The notes beneath the pieces are model-generated. The model ran no database searches. It was not told the origin of the DNA and saw only the letters and a program-made list of their open reading frames with translations. Of a stretch of 64,000 nt of DNA, positions 18,378-27,307 are shown piece after piece. The translations under genes were made by a program, and so were the position numbers. The first letter of the stretch is position 1. Each line of letters starts with the position of its first letter. The DNA lies in contig NZ_OEST01000002.1 in assembly GCF_900241005.1 (NCBI RefSeq), positions 62,001 through 126,000 of the forward strand, read 5' to 3'. The stretch comes from Bacteroides cutis. GTDB taxonomy: Bacteria; Bacteroidota; Bacteroidia; Bacteroidales; Bacteroidaceae.

Positions 18378-19067
18378 ATGAATACCAATAGTAATAGTTA
18401 TACTATCATTTATGCTTCGGTAATGGTTGTTATCGTTGCATTCCTGCTGGCATTCGTAAGCTCTTCACTGCGTACTATTCAAAACAAGAACGTAGAGCTT
18501 GATACGAAGAAGCAGATTCTTGCTGCATTGAATATTAAAGATGTGAAGGATGCAGATGCAGAATATAATAAATATGTGAAAGGTGATATGTTGATGAATG
18601 TAGACGGTACTTTGACTAAAAATACCGGTGCATTTGTTACTGCTTACGAGAAAGAAGCCAAAGAACAACAGCGTTTACATGTTTTTGTTGCCGAAGTGAA
18701 CGGAGAGACTAAATATGTATTTCCAGTTTACGGTGCTGGTCTTTGGGGAGCTATTTGGGGGTATGTGGCTTTGAATGCTGATAAGGATACCGTTTATGGT
18801 GTATATTTCTCTCATGCTAGTGAAACTCCGGGTTTGGGTGCCGAAATTGCGGGTGCTCAGTTCCAAGGAGAATTTCCTGGTAAGAAGACTTTGGAAAATG
18901 GGGAGGTTGCACTTAGCGTTGTAAAAAACGGAAAAGTTGATAAACCTGCTTATCAGGTAGACGGTATATCCGGTGGTACTATCACTTCTGTAGGTGTAGA
19001 TGCGATGTTGAAGACTTGCCTGAATAACTATAAGAACTTTTTAACTAATAATAATGAGGAGGAATAA
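18378..19067 (+). CDS. nqrC: Na+-translocating NADH:quinone reductase subunit C
   Basis: Starting at the ATG at 18378 ([12 protein letters not shown]), the 229-residue product has a single N-terminal membrane anchor (about residues 9-30) and an FMN-binding domain outside the membrane. The flavinylation motif [10 protein letters not shown] places the covalent FMN on Thr201; family members have SGAT or SGGT here. [15 protein letters not shown] and [13 protein letters not shown] are standard NqrC signatures. The frame is open 87 bases upstream into nqrB, but the later ATG gives the normal N-terminus. A purine-rich run at its 3' end doubles as the ribosome site of nqrD. Confidence 0.96.
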   Translation: MNTNSNSYTIIYASVMVVIVAFLLAFVSSSLRTIQNKNVELDTKKQILAALNIKDVKDADAEYNKYVKGDMLMNVDGTLTKNTGAFVTAYEKEAKEQQRLHVFVAEVNGETKYVFPVYGAGLWGAIWGYVALNADKDTVYGVYFSHASETPGLGAEIAGAQFQGEFPGKKTLENGEVALSVVKNGKVDKPAYQVDGISGGTITSVGVDAMLKTCLNNYKNFLTNNNEEE

Positions 19068-19071
19068 GAAT

Positions 19072-19707
19072 ATGGGTGCATTATTTTCAAAGAAGAATAA
19101 AGAAGTATTCTCAACTCCGCTTGGATTGAACAACCCTGTTACCGTACAGGTATTGGGTATCTGTTCCGCTTTGGCTGTTACAGCAAAATTGGAGCCTGCT
19201 ATAGTGATGGGACTTTCCGTTACTGTGATTACGGCATTTTCTAATGTAGTGATTTCATTGTTGCGTAAAACTATTCCCAACCGTATCCGTATCATTGTTC
19301 AGTTAGTGGTGGTTGCTGCGTTGGTAACCATTGTAAGTGAGATATTGAAAGCCTTTGCTTATGATGTAAGTGTACAACTTTCTGTATACGTAGGTTTGAT
19401 TATCACGAACTGTATCCTGATGGGACGTTTGGAAGCATTTGCCATGCAGAATGGTCCTTGGGAGTCTTTCCTTGACGGTGTGGGTAATGGTTTGGGATAT
19501 GCCAAAATTTTGGTTATCGTAGCATTCTTTCGTGAACTTTTAGGATCTGGTACCTTGCTGGGTTTCAATATCTTAAACTACGAACCTTTGCAAAAGATCG
19601 GATATGTAAATAATGGTTTGATGTTAATGCCGCCTATGGCATTGATTATCTGTGCTTGCATTATTTGGTATCAACGTGCTCGTCACAAAGAGTTGCAAGA
19701 AAAGTAA
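19072..19707 (+). CDS. nqrD: Na+-translocating NADH:quinone reductase subunit D
   Basis: The 211-residue protein has six membrane segments and belongs to the NqrD/RnfE family ([45 protein letters not shown]). It pairs with NqrE to form the intramembrane part holding an iron centre. The start at 19072 is 4 bases after the nqrC stop and is preceded by GAGGAGGAATAAG, an unusually good Shine-Dalgarno for Bacteroides. An upstream in-frame ATG at 19054 overlaps nqrC and is less likely. Confidence 0.96.
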   Translation: MGALFSKKNKEVFSTPLGLNNPVTVQVLGICSALAVTAKLEPAIVMGLSVTVITAFSNVVISLLRKTIPNRIRIIVQLVVVAALVTIVSEILKAFAYDVSVQLSVYVGLIITNCILMGRLEAFAMQNGPWESFLDGVGNGLGYAKILVIVAFFRELLGSGTLLGFNILNYEPLQKIGYVNNGLMLMPPMALIICACIIWYQRARHKELQEK

Positions 19708-19711
19708 ATTC

Positions 19712-19791
19712 AATTATGAATTATAAATGGTGAATTATATATCGTAAAAGTGTATGTCATTCTCCTAATTTATAATTAGTAATTCATAATT
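19712..19791. repeat. Inverted repeat in the nqrD-nqrE spacer
   Basis: AATTATGAATTA (19712-19723) and its exact complement (19780-19791) flank AT-rich sequence, similar to the nqrA-nqrB spacer. It could slow exonuclease decay or cause partial termination between the two halves of the operon. Confidence 0.55.
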
Positions 19792-19804
19792 AAAATTAGA
19801 TAAC

Positions 19805-20431
19805 ATGGAACATTTATTAAGTTTATTCGTCCGCTCAATCTTTGTGGACAACATGATATTCGCGTTCTTTCTTGGTATGTGCTCATATTTGGCCGTATCG
19901 AAGAATGTGAAGACTGCCGTGGGACTGGGTATAGCTGTAACTTTCGTGTTGGTTGTTACACTTCCGGTCAACTATTTGTTGCAAACCAAGGTACTTGGTC
20001 CTAATGCGATTATTGAAGGCGTTGACCTCAGTTTTCTTAGTTTTATTCTTTTTATTGCCGTAATTGCTGCTATCGTACAGTTAGTGGAAATGGTTGTGGA
20101 ACGTTTTAGTCCTTCGCTTTACGCTTCACTAGGTATCTTTTTGCCGTTGATTGCTGTTAACTGTGCTATCATGGGAGCCTCACTGTTTATGCAACAACGT
20201 ATCACGTTGGGTGAGAGTGATCCGAAATATATCGGTGATGTATGGGATTCTATCTCTTATGCATTCGGCTCAGGTATTGGCTGGTTGTTGGCTATCGTAG
20301 GTTTGGCTGCTATTCGTGAGAAGATGGCTTATTCTGACGTACCTGCTCCGTTGAAAGGTTTAGGGATTACGTTTATTACAGTAGGTCTGATGGCAATGGC
20401 ATTCATGTGTTTCTCTGGTTTGAAAATCTAA
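19805..20431 (+). CDS. nqrE: Na+-translocating NADH:quinone reductase subunit E
   Basis: The 208-residue protein with six membrane segments belongs to the NqrE/RnfA family ([23 protein letters not shown] near residue 11; [11 protein letters not shown] near residue 119). The Cys residues in these two half-repeats correspond to ligands of the intramembrane iron centre shared with NqrD. It starts after a 97-base spacer and ends 17 bases before nqrF. Confidence 0.96.
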   Translation: MEHLLSLFVRSIFVDNMIFAFFLGMCSYLAVSKNVKTAVGLGIAVTFVLVVTLPVNYLLQTKVLGPNAIIEGVDLSFLSFILFIAVIAAIVQLVEMVVERFSPSLYASLGIFLPLIAVNCAIMGASLFMQQRITLGESDPKYIGDVWDSISYAFGSGIGWLLAIVGLAAIREKMAYSDVPAPLKGLGITFITVGLMAMAFMCFSGLKI

Positions 20432-20448
20432 AAGAAAGGAATAAAACA

Positions 20449-21723
20449 ATGGATATGAATATGATATTAGCAAGCATTGGCGTATTCCTGGTGGTTGTCA
20501 TCCTGCTTGTTGTTATCCTGTTGGTTGCCAAAAATTTCTTGGTACCGTCAGGTAATGTGAAATTGACTATCAATAATGATAAAACTTTGGAGGTAGAGTC
20601 CGGTTCAACGTTGTTGAATACATTGTCAGTAAACGGCATTTTCCTTTCCTCCGCATGTGGTGGTAAGGGTTCTTGCGGACAGTGTAAATGCCAGGTAATG
20701 GAGGGAGGGGGTGAAATCCTACCTTCTGAGATACCCCATTTTAGCCGTAAACAGATACAAGACCATTGGCGCTTGGGTTGTCAGGTGAAAGTGAAAGGTG
20801 ATATGGGTATTAAGATTGATGAGTCTGTACTTGGTGTGAAAGAATGGGAGTGTGAGGTTATCTCTAATAAGAATGTAGCTACATTCATCAAAGAGTTTAT
20901 TGTTGCATTGCCAAAAGGTGAACACATGGATTTCATTCCGGGATCATACGCTCAAATTAAGATACCTAAATTCTCAATGGATTATAATAAGGATATAGAT
21001 AAGAGTTTGATTGGTGAGGAATATCTTCCTGCATGGGAGAAATTTGGACTGTTTGGTTTGAAGTGTACGAATGAAGAAGAGACTATTCGTGCTTATTCTA
21101 TGGCTAACTATCCTGCTGAGGGTGACCGTATCATGTTGACAGTACGTATCGCTACTCCTCCGTTCAAACCGAAAGATCAAGGTCCTGGCTTTATGGATGT
21201 GATGCCGGGTATCGCTTCTTCTTATATCTTTACCTTGAAACCGGGTGATAAGGTAACTATGAGTGGACCTTACGGCGACTTCCATCCTATTTTCGATTCT
21301 ACAAAAGAAATGATGTGGATTGGTGGTGGTGCCGGTATGGCTCCATTACGTGCGCAAATTATGCATTTGACGAAGACGTTGCATACAACCGATCGTAAGA
21401 TGTCATACTTCTACGGTGCACGTGCTTTGAACGAGGTATTCTATCTGGAGGATTTCTTGCAAATAGAAAAAGATTTTCCGAACTTCTCATTCCATCTTGC
21501 ACTGGACCGTCCCGATCCGGCAGCTGATGCGGCAGGCGTGAAGTATACTCCGGGCTTTGTTCACAATGTAATTTACGAAACTTATTTAAAGGATCACGAA
21601 GCTCCAGAAGATATTGAATACTACATGTGTGGTCCCGGTCCTATGTCTAAAGCTGTTGAAAAAATGCTTGATGATCTTGGTGTTCCGGCTCAGAACCTGA
21701 TGTTTGATAACTTCGGCGGATAA
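20449..21723 (+). CDS. nqrF: Na+-translocating NADH:quinone reductase subunit F
   Basis: The 424-residue protein is the electron-input subunit. It has an N-terminal membrane helix (about residues 5-28), a ferredoxin domain with 2Fe-2S ligands Cys70, Cys76, Cys79 and Cys111 (the same numbering as the Vibrio protein), an FAD domain (RAYSMANYP), an NADH domain (GGGAGMAPLRAQI) and the standard C-terminal DNFGG. It oxidises NADH and passes electrons to the 2Fe-2S centre. The frame is open 42 bases upstream inside nqrE; the ATG at 20449 gives the expected N-terminus. A terminator hairpin follows 36 bases after the stop. Confidence 0.97.
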   Translation: MDMNMILASIGVFLVVVILLVVILLVAKNFLVPSGNVKLTINNDKTLEVESGSTLLNTLSVNGIFLSSACGGKGSCGQCKCQVMEGGGEILPSEIPHFSRKQIQDHWRLGCQVKVKGDMGIKIDESVLGVKEWECEVISNKNVATFIKEFIVALPKGEHMDFIPGSYAQIKIPKFSMDYNKDIDKSLIGEEYLPAWEKFGLFGLKCTNEEETIRAYSMANYPAEGDRIMLTVRIATPPFKPKDQGPGFMDVMPGIASSYIFTLKPGDKVTMSGPYGDFHPIFDSTKEMMWIGGGAGMAPLRAQIMHLTKTLHTTDRKMSYFYGARALNEVFYLEDFLQIEKDFPNFSFHLALDRPDPAADAAGVKYTPGFVHNVIYETYLKDHEAPEDIEYYMCGPGPMSKAVEKMLDDLGVPAQNLMFDNFGG

Positions 21724-21759
21724 AAGATGTATTATACGTTTTTTATTCATATATAATTG

Positions 21760-21794
21760 AAAGTGGCAGATGATATTGCATTATCTGCCACTTT
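21760..21794 (+). terminator. Terminator of the nqr operon
   Basis: AAAGTGGCAGAT (21760-21771) pairs exactly with ATCTGCCACTTT (21783-21794), with an 11-base loop, followed by TGTTT. It lies just after nqrF and before the helicase promoter box TACCTTTG (21823-21830). Confidence 0.8.
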
Positions 21795-21850
21795 TGTTTC
21801 CCTGTATCTCCCATTCTTTTATTACCTTTGTTCTCAAATTGAAGAACTAT

Positions 21851-23164
21851 ATGGAATATTCGGAAATAATGCATAATTTGCAGATAGAACAACTTACTCC
21901 GATGCAGGAGGCTGCATTGGATGCCTATCAATCAGACAATGATCTTGTTTTGTTATCACCTACAGGATCCGGTAAAACTTTGGCTTTCTTGCTACCTTTG
22001 GTTAATTCTTTGAATCTTTCTGAACGGAGAGTACAGGCTGTTGTTTTAGTTCCCTCACGGGAGTTGGCGTTGCAGATAGAAACCGTATTTAAATCCATGA
22101 ATACTCCTTTTAAAGCTATGAGTTGCTATGGGGGACGTCCTGCAATGGAAGAACACCGGACTATGAAAGGTATCAATCCTTCTGTAATTATAGGTACACC
22201 GGGGCGAATGAATGACCATTTGAGGAAACAGAATTTCGATGCCGGTACGGTAAATACCCTTATCATAGACGAATTTGATAAATGCCTTGAATTTGGCTTT
22301 CAAGATGAAATGTCGGAAGTGATCGGACAGTTGCCCTCATTGAAGAAACGCATTTTGCTGTCTGCTACCGATGCAGAAGAAATACCTCAATTTACGGGAT
22401 TAAATCGTACCATAAAACTCAACTATTTGACGTCTGAAGTGTTATCCGAACGCTTGAATATTCAAAAGGTATTATCCCCTGATAAAGATAAACTGGAGAC
22501 GCTTTATAGATTGCTTTGTACGCTGGGTGACAGTTCCACTATAGTATTCGTCAATTATCGTGAAAGTGTGGAAAGGGTAACCGGTTATTTGAAATCGAAA
22601 AAATTTCCTTGTGATTCTTTCCATGGTGGCATGGAGCAGGCCGACCGCGAACGTGCACTCTATAAATTCCGTAACGGCAGTTGTCCTGTCCTTGTTTCTA
22701 CCGACTTGGCAGCTCGGGGACTTGATATTCCCGGTATTGACAATGTGGTTCATTATCATCTTCCCGTCAACGAAGAAGCCTTTACCCACCGCAATGGCCG
22801 TACGGCGCGTTGGGAAGCAAAAGGTTCATCTTATCTTCTTTTACATTCAGAAGAACGTTGGCCAGATTATATTCCGGAAGATATTCCTATTTTTGAAATA
22901 CCGGATCAAACTCCCAAACCTATCAAATCTCGCTGGATTACCATATATATCGGTAAAGGAAAGAAAGATAAACTAAATAAGGTTGATATTGTTGGCTTTT
23001 TATATAAAAAAGGTGGATTGGCTCGAGAAGATGTAGGACAGGTTGATGTAAAAGACCACTATGCTTTTGTTGCCATTCGCCGAGGTAAAGTAAAGCAGCT
23101 CCTCACGTTGATACGAGATGAAAAGATTAAAGGGATGAAAACATTGATCGAAGAAGCAAAGTAA
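21851..23164 (+). CDS. dbpA: DbpA-like DEAD-box RNA helicase
   Basis: From the ATG at 21851 the protein has 437 residues. Helicase motifs in order: Q motif (LTPMQEAAL), I (SPTGSGKT), Ia (PSRELALQ), II as DEFD rather than DEAD, III (SAT), V (STDLAARGLD) and VI (HRNGRTAR). The last 75 residues (WITIYIGKGKKDKLNKVDIV onward) match the DbpA C-terminal RNA-binding domain, which recognises hairpin 92 of 23S rRNA. It therefore probably remodels the 50S subunit during assembly. The gene is monocistronic with its own promoter. DEFD and HRNGRTAR deviate from the textbook motifs but keep the catalytic Asp-Glu and Arg. Confidence 0.85.
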   Translation: MEYSEIMHNLQIEQLTPMQEAALDAYQSDNDLVLLSPTGSGKTLAFLLPLVNSLNLSERRVQAVVLVPSRELALQIETVFKSMNTPFKAMSCYGGRPAMEEHRTMKGINPSVIIGTPGRMNDHLRKQNFDAGTVNTLIIDEFDKCLEFGFQDEMSEVIGQLPSLKKRILLSATDAEEIPQFTGLNRTIKLNYLTSEVLSERLNIQKVLSPDKDKLETLYRLLCTLGDSSTIVFVNYRESVERVTGYLKSKKFPCDSFHGGMEQADRERALYKFRNGSCPVLVSTDLAARGLDIPGIDNVVHYHLPVNEEAFTHRNGRTARWEAKGSSYLLLHSEERWPDYIPEDIPIFEIPDQTPKPIKSRWITIYIGKGKKDKLNKVDIVGFLYKKGGLAREDVGQVDVKDHYAFVAIRRGKVKQLLTLIRDEKIKGMKTLIEEAK

Positions 23165-23338
23165 CGTTTTTCTTAATCTTTTTCTATCGAATAAGAAGTT
23201 AATATCGGGTCTATCTTTCAATTTACTATTTTATACTATTCTTGGCAAGTATACATAACAAAATGGTGCATATATCTTGTATAAACCAATAAAAAGAAAG
23301 GTAAATGCGGATAAAAAAAGGATTTTCATAAGGAAAGA

Positions 23339-23369
23339 TTGGTAATACAGAAATAATTCCTTAATTTCG
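23339..23369 (+). promoter_or_regulatory. Promoter of the serC-serA-DUF1015 group
   Basis: TTG (23339-23341) and TAATTTCG (23362-23369, one mismatch to TAnnTTTG) are 20 bases apart. serC begins 53 bases downstream. The rest of the 257-base spacer after the helicase shows no gene or strong structure. Confidence 0.55.
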
Positions 23370-23421
23370 CCATGTCGAAAGACACAAATCAACGAAATTG
23401 TATAACCAAAACAAACTTCAA

Positions 23422-24489
23422 ATGAAAAAGCATAATTTCAATGCAGGACCTTCCATTCTTCCGCGTGAGGTGATTGAGGATACAGCGAAGGCTATTTTAG
23501 ATTTCAATGGATCCGGTCTCTCCCTGATGGAGATTAGCCATCGTGCTAAAGACTTCCAACCCGTAGTGGACGAAGCCGTGGCATTATTCAAAGAATTACT
23601 CAATATCCCCGAAGGTTATTCGGTACTGTTCTTGGGTGGTGGTGCCAGTCTGGAATTCTGCATGGTTCCTTTCAACTTCCTTGAAAAGAAAGCTGCTTAT
23701 CTGAATACAGGTGTGTGGGCAAAAAAGGCAATGAAAGAAGCTAAAGGTTTCGGTGAAGTTGTAGAAGTTGCCTCTTCTGCTGAAGCCACTTATACATATA
23801 TTCCGAAAGATTACACTGTACCGGCTGATGTGGATTATTTCCATATTACTACTAATAACACGATTTATGGTACGGAACTGAAAAAAGATCTGGATGTAAA
23901 TGTTCCGATGGTTGCCGATATGTCTTCCGATATTTTCTCTCGTCCAATCGATGTATCTAAGTATATTTGTATTTATGGTGGTGCACAGAAGAATTTGGCT
24001 CCGGCAGGTGTGACATTCGTCATAGTAAAGAACGATGCGTTGGGTAAAGTGTCACGTTATATTCCGACTATGTTGAACTATCAGACTCACGTGGATGGTG
24101 GTTCTATGTTTAATACTCCTCCTGTTGTTCCTATTTATGCAGCATTGCAAACTTTGCGTTGGATTAAGGCACAAGGTGGTGTGAAAGAAATGGAACGTCG
24201 TGCTATTGAGAAAGCAGATATGTTGTATGCTGAAATCGACCGTAACAAAATGTTTGTGGGTACTGCTGCTAAAGAAGACCGTTCACGTATGAACATTTGC
24301 TTCGTAATGGCTCCCGAATATAAAGAATTTGAAGCAGACTTCTTGAAGTTTGCTACAGAAAAGGGTATGGTAGGTATCAAGGGACACCGTTCTGTAGGTG
24401 GTTTCCGTGCATCTTGCTATAATGCTATGCCGAAAGAGAGTGTTCAGGCTTTGATCGACTGCATGCAGGAATTTGAGAAACTTCATTAA
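23422..24489 (+). CDS. serC: Phosphoserine aminotransferase
   Basis: The 355-residue class V aminotransferase converts 3-phosphohydroxypyruvate and glutamate to phosphoserine and 2-oxoglutarate, the second step of serine synthesis (also used for the pyridoxal pathway). Signatures: [14 protein letters not shown] at the start, [11 protein letters not shown], and the PLP lysine in [29 protein letters not shown] near the C-terminus is strongly conserved. The start is the ATG at 23422; an upstream in-frame ATG at 23398 adds eight residues the family lacks. serA follows after a 114-base spacer filled by a long inverted repeat. Confidence 0.97.
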   Translation: MKKHNFNAGPSILPREVIEDTAKAILDFNGSGLSLMEISHRAKDFQPVVDEAVALFKELLNIPEGYSVLFLGGGASLEFCMVPFNFLEKKAAYLNTGVWAKKAMKEAKGFGEVVEVASSAEATYTYIPKDYTVPADVDYFHITTNNTIYGTELKKDLDVNVPMVADMSSDIFSRPIDVSKYICIYGGAQKNLAPAGVTFVIVKNDALGKVSRYIPTMLNYQTHVDGGSMFNTPPVVPIYAALQTLRWIKAQGGVKEMERRAIEKADMLYAEIDRNKMFVGTAAKEDRSRMNICFVMAPEYKEFEADFLKFATEKGMVGIKGHRSVGGFRASCYNAMPKESVQALIDCMQEFEKLH

Positions 24490-24499
24490 TAACATAATT

Positions 24500-24581
24500 T
24501 TCACCACAGAGGGCACAGAGTCCCACAGAGATTAAACTAAAAGAGAAAACTCTGTGAAACTCCGTGTGACTCTGTGGTGAA
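24500..24581. repeat. Long imperfect inverted repeat of CACAGAG units
   Basis: TTCACCACAGAG (24500-24511) is an exact complement of 24570-24581. The next 19 bases of each arm (GGCACAGAG, CCCACAGAG) pair with few mismatches, giving arms of about 31 bases. CCACAGAG-type repeats are widespread in bacterial spacers; here one sits between serC and serA. Confidence 0.75.
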
Positions 24582-24603
24582 TTCTTTTAATACTATAAGA
24601 ATT

Positions 24604-25524
24604 ATGAAAGTATTAGTTGCAACAGACAAGCCGTTTGCAAAGGTTGCGGTGGACGGTATTCGCAAAGAGATTGAAGCAGCAGGTTATGAACTTGTATTGC
24701 TGGAGAAATATGGAGAAAAAGCAAAATTGCTGGAAGCAGTGAAAGACGCTAATGCCATTATTATCCGTAGCGACATCATTGATGCTGAAGTGTTGGATGC
24801 AGCCAAGGAGCTGAAAATCGTAGTTCGTGCCGGTGCCGGTTATGACAATGTAGATTTGGAAACTGCTACCGCTCATAATGTGTGTGTAATGAATACCCCG
24901 GGACAGAACTCCAATGCTGTTGCTGAACTGGCTTTTGGCCTGATGGTGATGGCTGTTCGTAATATGTATAACGGTACTTCCGGTACGGAACTGATGGGTA
25001 AGAAGTTGGGTATCCATGCATACGGTAATGTAGGTCGTAATGTGGCCCGTATTGCCAAAGGTTTTGGTATGGATATTTATGCTTTTGATGCATTCTGTCC
25101 AAAAGAAGTAATCGAGAAAGACGGAGTGAAGGCTGTTGCTTCTGCTGAAGAACTTTACTCTACTTGTAATGTCGTTTCTTTGCATATCCCTGCAACTACC
25201 GAAACGAAGAATTCCATTAACTACGCTTTGGTAAACAAAATGCCGAAAGGAGGTCTGTTGGTGAATACTGCTCGTAAGGAAGTTATCAACGAGGCCGAAC
25301 TTATCCAATTGATGGAAGAGCGTGCTGATTTGAAGTATATGACAGACATTATGCCCGCTGCTCATGAAACGTTTATTGCCAAGTTTGCCGGACGTTATTT
25401 TTCTACACCTAAAAAGATGGGTGCCCAGACTGCTGAAGCCAATATCAATGCAGGTATTGCAGCAGCCAAGCAGATTGTAGGATTCCTGAAAGACGGTTGC
25501 GAAAAGTTCCGCGTAAATAAGTAA
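24604..25524 (+). CDS. serA: D-3-phosphoglycerate dehydrogenase, short form with Lys in place of catalytic His
   Basis: The 306-residue protein oxidises 3-phosphoglycerate to phosphohydroxypyruvate, the first step of serine synthesis. It has the 2-hydroxyacid dehydrogenase layout: VRAGAGYDNVD near residue 75, a Rossmann motif (IHAYGNVGRNVA, about 137-148) and catalytic Arg224 in NTARKEV. It stops after the catalytic and NAD domains, with no ACT or ASB regulatory domain. The usual catalytic TPHxG reads STPKKMGAQT, placing Lys270 where most homologues have His. This matches the type IIIK enzymes described from Entamoeba and Bacteroidetes. The ATG at 24604 is preferred over 24574, which falls in the repeat. 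Confidence 0.93.
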   Translation: MKVLVATDKPFAKVAVDGIRKEIEAAGYELVLLEKYGEKAKLLEAVKDANAIIIRSDIIDAEVLDAAKELKIVVRAGAGYDNVDLETATAHNVCVMNTPGQNSNAVAELAFGLMVMAVRNMYNGTSGTELMGKKLGIHAYGNVGRNVARIAKGFGMDIYAFDAFCPKEVIEKDGVKAVASAEELYSTCNVVSLHIPATTETKNSINYALVNKMPKGGLLVNTARKEVINEAELIQLMEERADLKYMTDIMPAAHETFIAKFAGRYFSTPKKMGAQTAEANINAGIAAAKQIVGFLKDGCEKFRVNK

Positions 25525-25602
25525 TATTTCTTAGGCGTGGATTATGTGGATTATACGGAATTGTTGTTTCGTGAAATCCGTGTAATCTGCGCCTGAATAT
25601 TT
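25523..25602. repeat. Imperfect inverted repeat between serA and the DUF1015 gene
   Basis: The left half (AGGCGTGGATTATGTGGATT region, 25532-25551) pairs imperfectly with the right half (AATCCGTGTAATCTGCGCCT region, 25575-25594). It resembles the spacers at 8519-8617 and 24500-24581 in layout and word content. Confidence 0.65.
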
Positions 25603-25622
25603 CATTTAATAATCTAATTACC

Positions 25623-26870
25623 ATGGCAATCATTAAACCTTTTAAGGGCGTTCGCCCTCCCCAAGATTTGGTAGAGGAAGTTGCATCGCGTCCGTACGAT
25701 GTATTGAATTCTGAGGAAGCACGCGAAGAAGCAAGAGGAAACGAAAAATCTCTGTATCATATCATTAAGCCGGAAATAGATTTTCCGGTTGGCACGGATG
25801 AGCATGATGAACGTGTCTATCAGAAAGCTGCCGATAACTTCCGTATGTTTCAGGATAGAGGATGGCTGGTCCAAGACGAGAAAGAGAACTACTATGTGTA
25901 TGCCCAAACTATGAATGGTAAAACACAATACGGTTTGGTAGTAGGTGCATACGTTCCCGATTATATGAACGGTATCATCAAGAAACATGAATTGACCCGC
26001 CGTGATAAAGAAGAGGACCGGATGAAGCATGTCCGCGTGAATAATGCCAATATCGAACCGGTATTCTTTGCTTATCCTGATAATACTACACTGGATACTA
26101 TTATTTCCCGTTATACAGCTGGGAAGCCGGTATATGATTTTATTGCTCCGGGCGATGGTTTCGGTCACACTTTCTGGATTATAGATAAGCAAGAGGATAT
26201 TGACGCGATTACCAAAGAATTTGCCAAGATGCCTGCCCTTTATATAGCCGATGGACATCATCGTAGTGCAGCTGCTGCTTTGGTAGGTGCAGAAAAAGCA
26301 AAGCAAAATCTCCATCATCGTGGAGATGAAGAATATAACTATTTTATGGCTGTTTGTTTCCCTGCCAATCAGTTGACAATTATAGATTACAACCGTGTTG
26401 TGAAGGATTTAAATGGTCTGACTCCTGAACAATTCCTTGTTGCCGTTAGTAAGAATTTCAAGGTAGAAGAGAAAGGGGCTGATATTTATAAACCTGAAAG
26501 TTTACATAATTTCTCTCTTTATCTGGATGGTAAATGGTACAGTCTTACCGCCAATCCCGGTACTTATAATGATAACGATCCTATCGGCGTGTTGGATGTA
26601 ACCATTTCTTCCAATTTGATTTTGGATGAAATTCTCGGTATTAAAGACCTTCGTTCAGATAAGCGAATAGACTTTGTAGGAGGTATCCGTGGGTTGGGTG
26701 AATTGAAGAAACGTGTCGATAGTGGGGAAATGAAACTTGCATTGGCGTTATATCCTGTCAGCATGAAACAATTGATGGACATTGCAGATACCGGTAATAT
26801 TATGCCTCCTAAGACAACTTGGTTTGAACCCAAATTGCGTTCAGGACTGGTAATTCATAAGCTAGACTAA
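25623..26870 (+). CDS. DUF1015 family protein of the serine gene group
   Basis: The 415-residue soluble protein opens with the family signature IIKPFKGVRPPQDLVEEVASRPYDVLN and carries the conserved ADGHHRSAAAA near residue 208. These two motifs define DUF1015, a family with no settled function found mainly in anaerobes. It follows serC and serA in the same direction, with no phosphoserine phosphatase gene nearby. The GHHR box recalls the GxxR phosphate-binding loop of ParB/sulfiredoxin-like folds, which include ADP-dependent free-serine kinases; a role in phosphoserine metabolism is an inference only. A strong terminator follows 19 bases after the stop. Confidence 0.85.
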   Translation: MAIIKPFKGVRPPQDLVEEVASRPYDVLNSEEAREEARGNEKSLYHIIKPEIDFPVGTDEHDERVYQKAADNFRMFQDRGWLVQDEKENYYVYAQTMNGKTQYGLVVGAYVPDYMNGIIKKHELTRRDKEEDRMKHVRVNNANIEPVFFAYPDNTTLDTIISRYTAGKPVYDFIAPGDGFGHTFWIIDKQEDIDAITKEFAKMPALYIADGHHRSAAAALVGAEKAKQNLHHRGDEEYNYFMAVCFPANQLTIIDYNRVVKDLNGLTPEQFLVAVSKNFKVEEKGADIYKPESLHNFSLYLDGKWYSLTANPGTYNDNDPIGVLDVTISSNLILDEILGIKDLRSDKRIDFVGGIRGLGELKKRVDSGEMKLALALYPVSMKQLMDIADTGNIMPPKTTWFEPKLRSGLVIHKLD

Positions 26871-26889
26871 ATATAGTGAGTTTTATTTG

Positions 26890-26930
26890 AACGGGGATGT
26901 TTTAAGAAGTTACGAATCATCCCCGTTTTT
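26890..26930 (+). terminator. Terminator after the serine group
   Basis: AACGGGGATG (26890-26899) pairs exactly with CATCCCCGTT (26918-26927), followed by a T-run. It ends the rightward DUF1015 transcript just before the 3' end of the leftward sigma/regulator operon. Confidence 0.8.
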
Positions 26931-26935
26931 ATGGT

Positions 26936-27307
26936 TTATGGATGATGTTTGTAGTATTGTTTTCTCATCCATCGATCAAATAGTAGACAAAGAAGAACAG
27001 CTATTATGAGTAGGAAGTAGAAAGAGGGTATTTGAATTTCTTCGCTTTTTGTTATCGAAGATATAGTGAATGCTTCTCGAATACTGTTTCCAAAAAAGAT
27101 AATCAGGCTGGCTATACAAACTCCAATTAAAAATATAGTAGCGATAATAGTTGCTAATAATGTTCGATATTCTGTCTTCTTTTCGCGAAGACGCATGTTT
27201 TCTTCTACCTTTTGCATAGTACAATAGGTAAAGTTAGAAGGTAACTGAAACGAATATTGTTCTTGTAATGTCTTCTTCAGACCTTTATCTTTTTGTTCTT
27301 CGCTCAT
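26936..27307 (-). CDS. Small two-helix membrane protein, probable regulator of the adjacent ECF sigma factor
   Basis: The 123-residue protein has a charged cytoplasmic N-terminus (about residues 1-47, including LPSNFTYCTMQKVEE), a membrane segment (about 50-72), a short external loop and a second segment (about 94-110). Its ATG overlaps the sigma stop by 4 bases (ATGA), so the two are translationally coupled. This is the layout of sigma/anti-sigma pairs, and LPSNF is common in Bacteroides proteins next to ECF factors. No zinc-type HxxxCxxC anti-sigma motif is present. An anti-sigma role is inferred from context. Confidence 0.65.
   Translation of the reverse strand: MSEEQKDKGLKKTLQEQYSFQLPSNFTYCTMQKVEENMRLREKKTEYRTLLATIIATIFLIGVCIASLIIFFGNSIREAFTISSITKSEEIQIPSFYFLLIIAVLLCLLFDRWMRKQYYKHHP

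Noticed and set aside
24613..25365. 250-codon minus-strand frame opposite serA
   Set aside because: Shadow of a well-conserved dehydrogenase gene, with Cys/His/Ser-rich composition typical of reverse frames.
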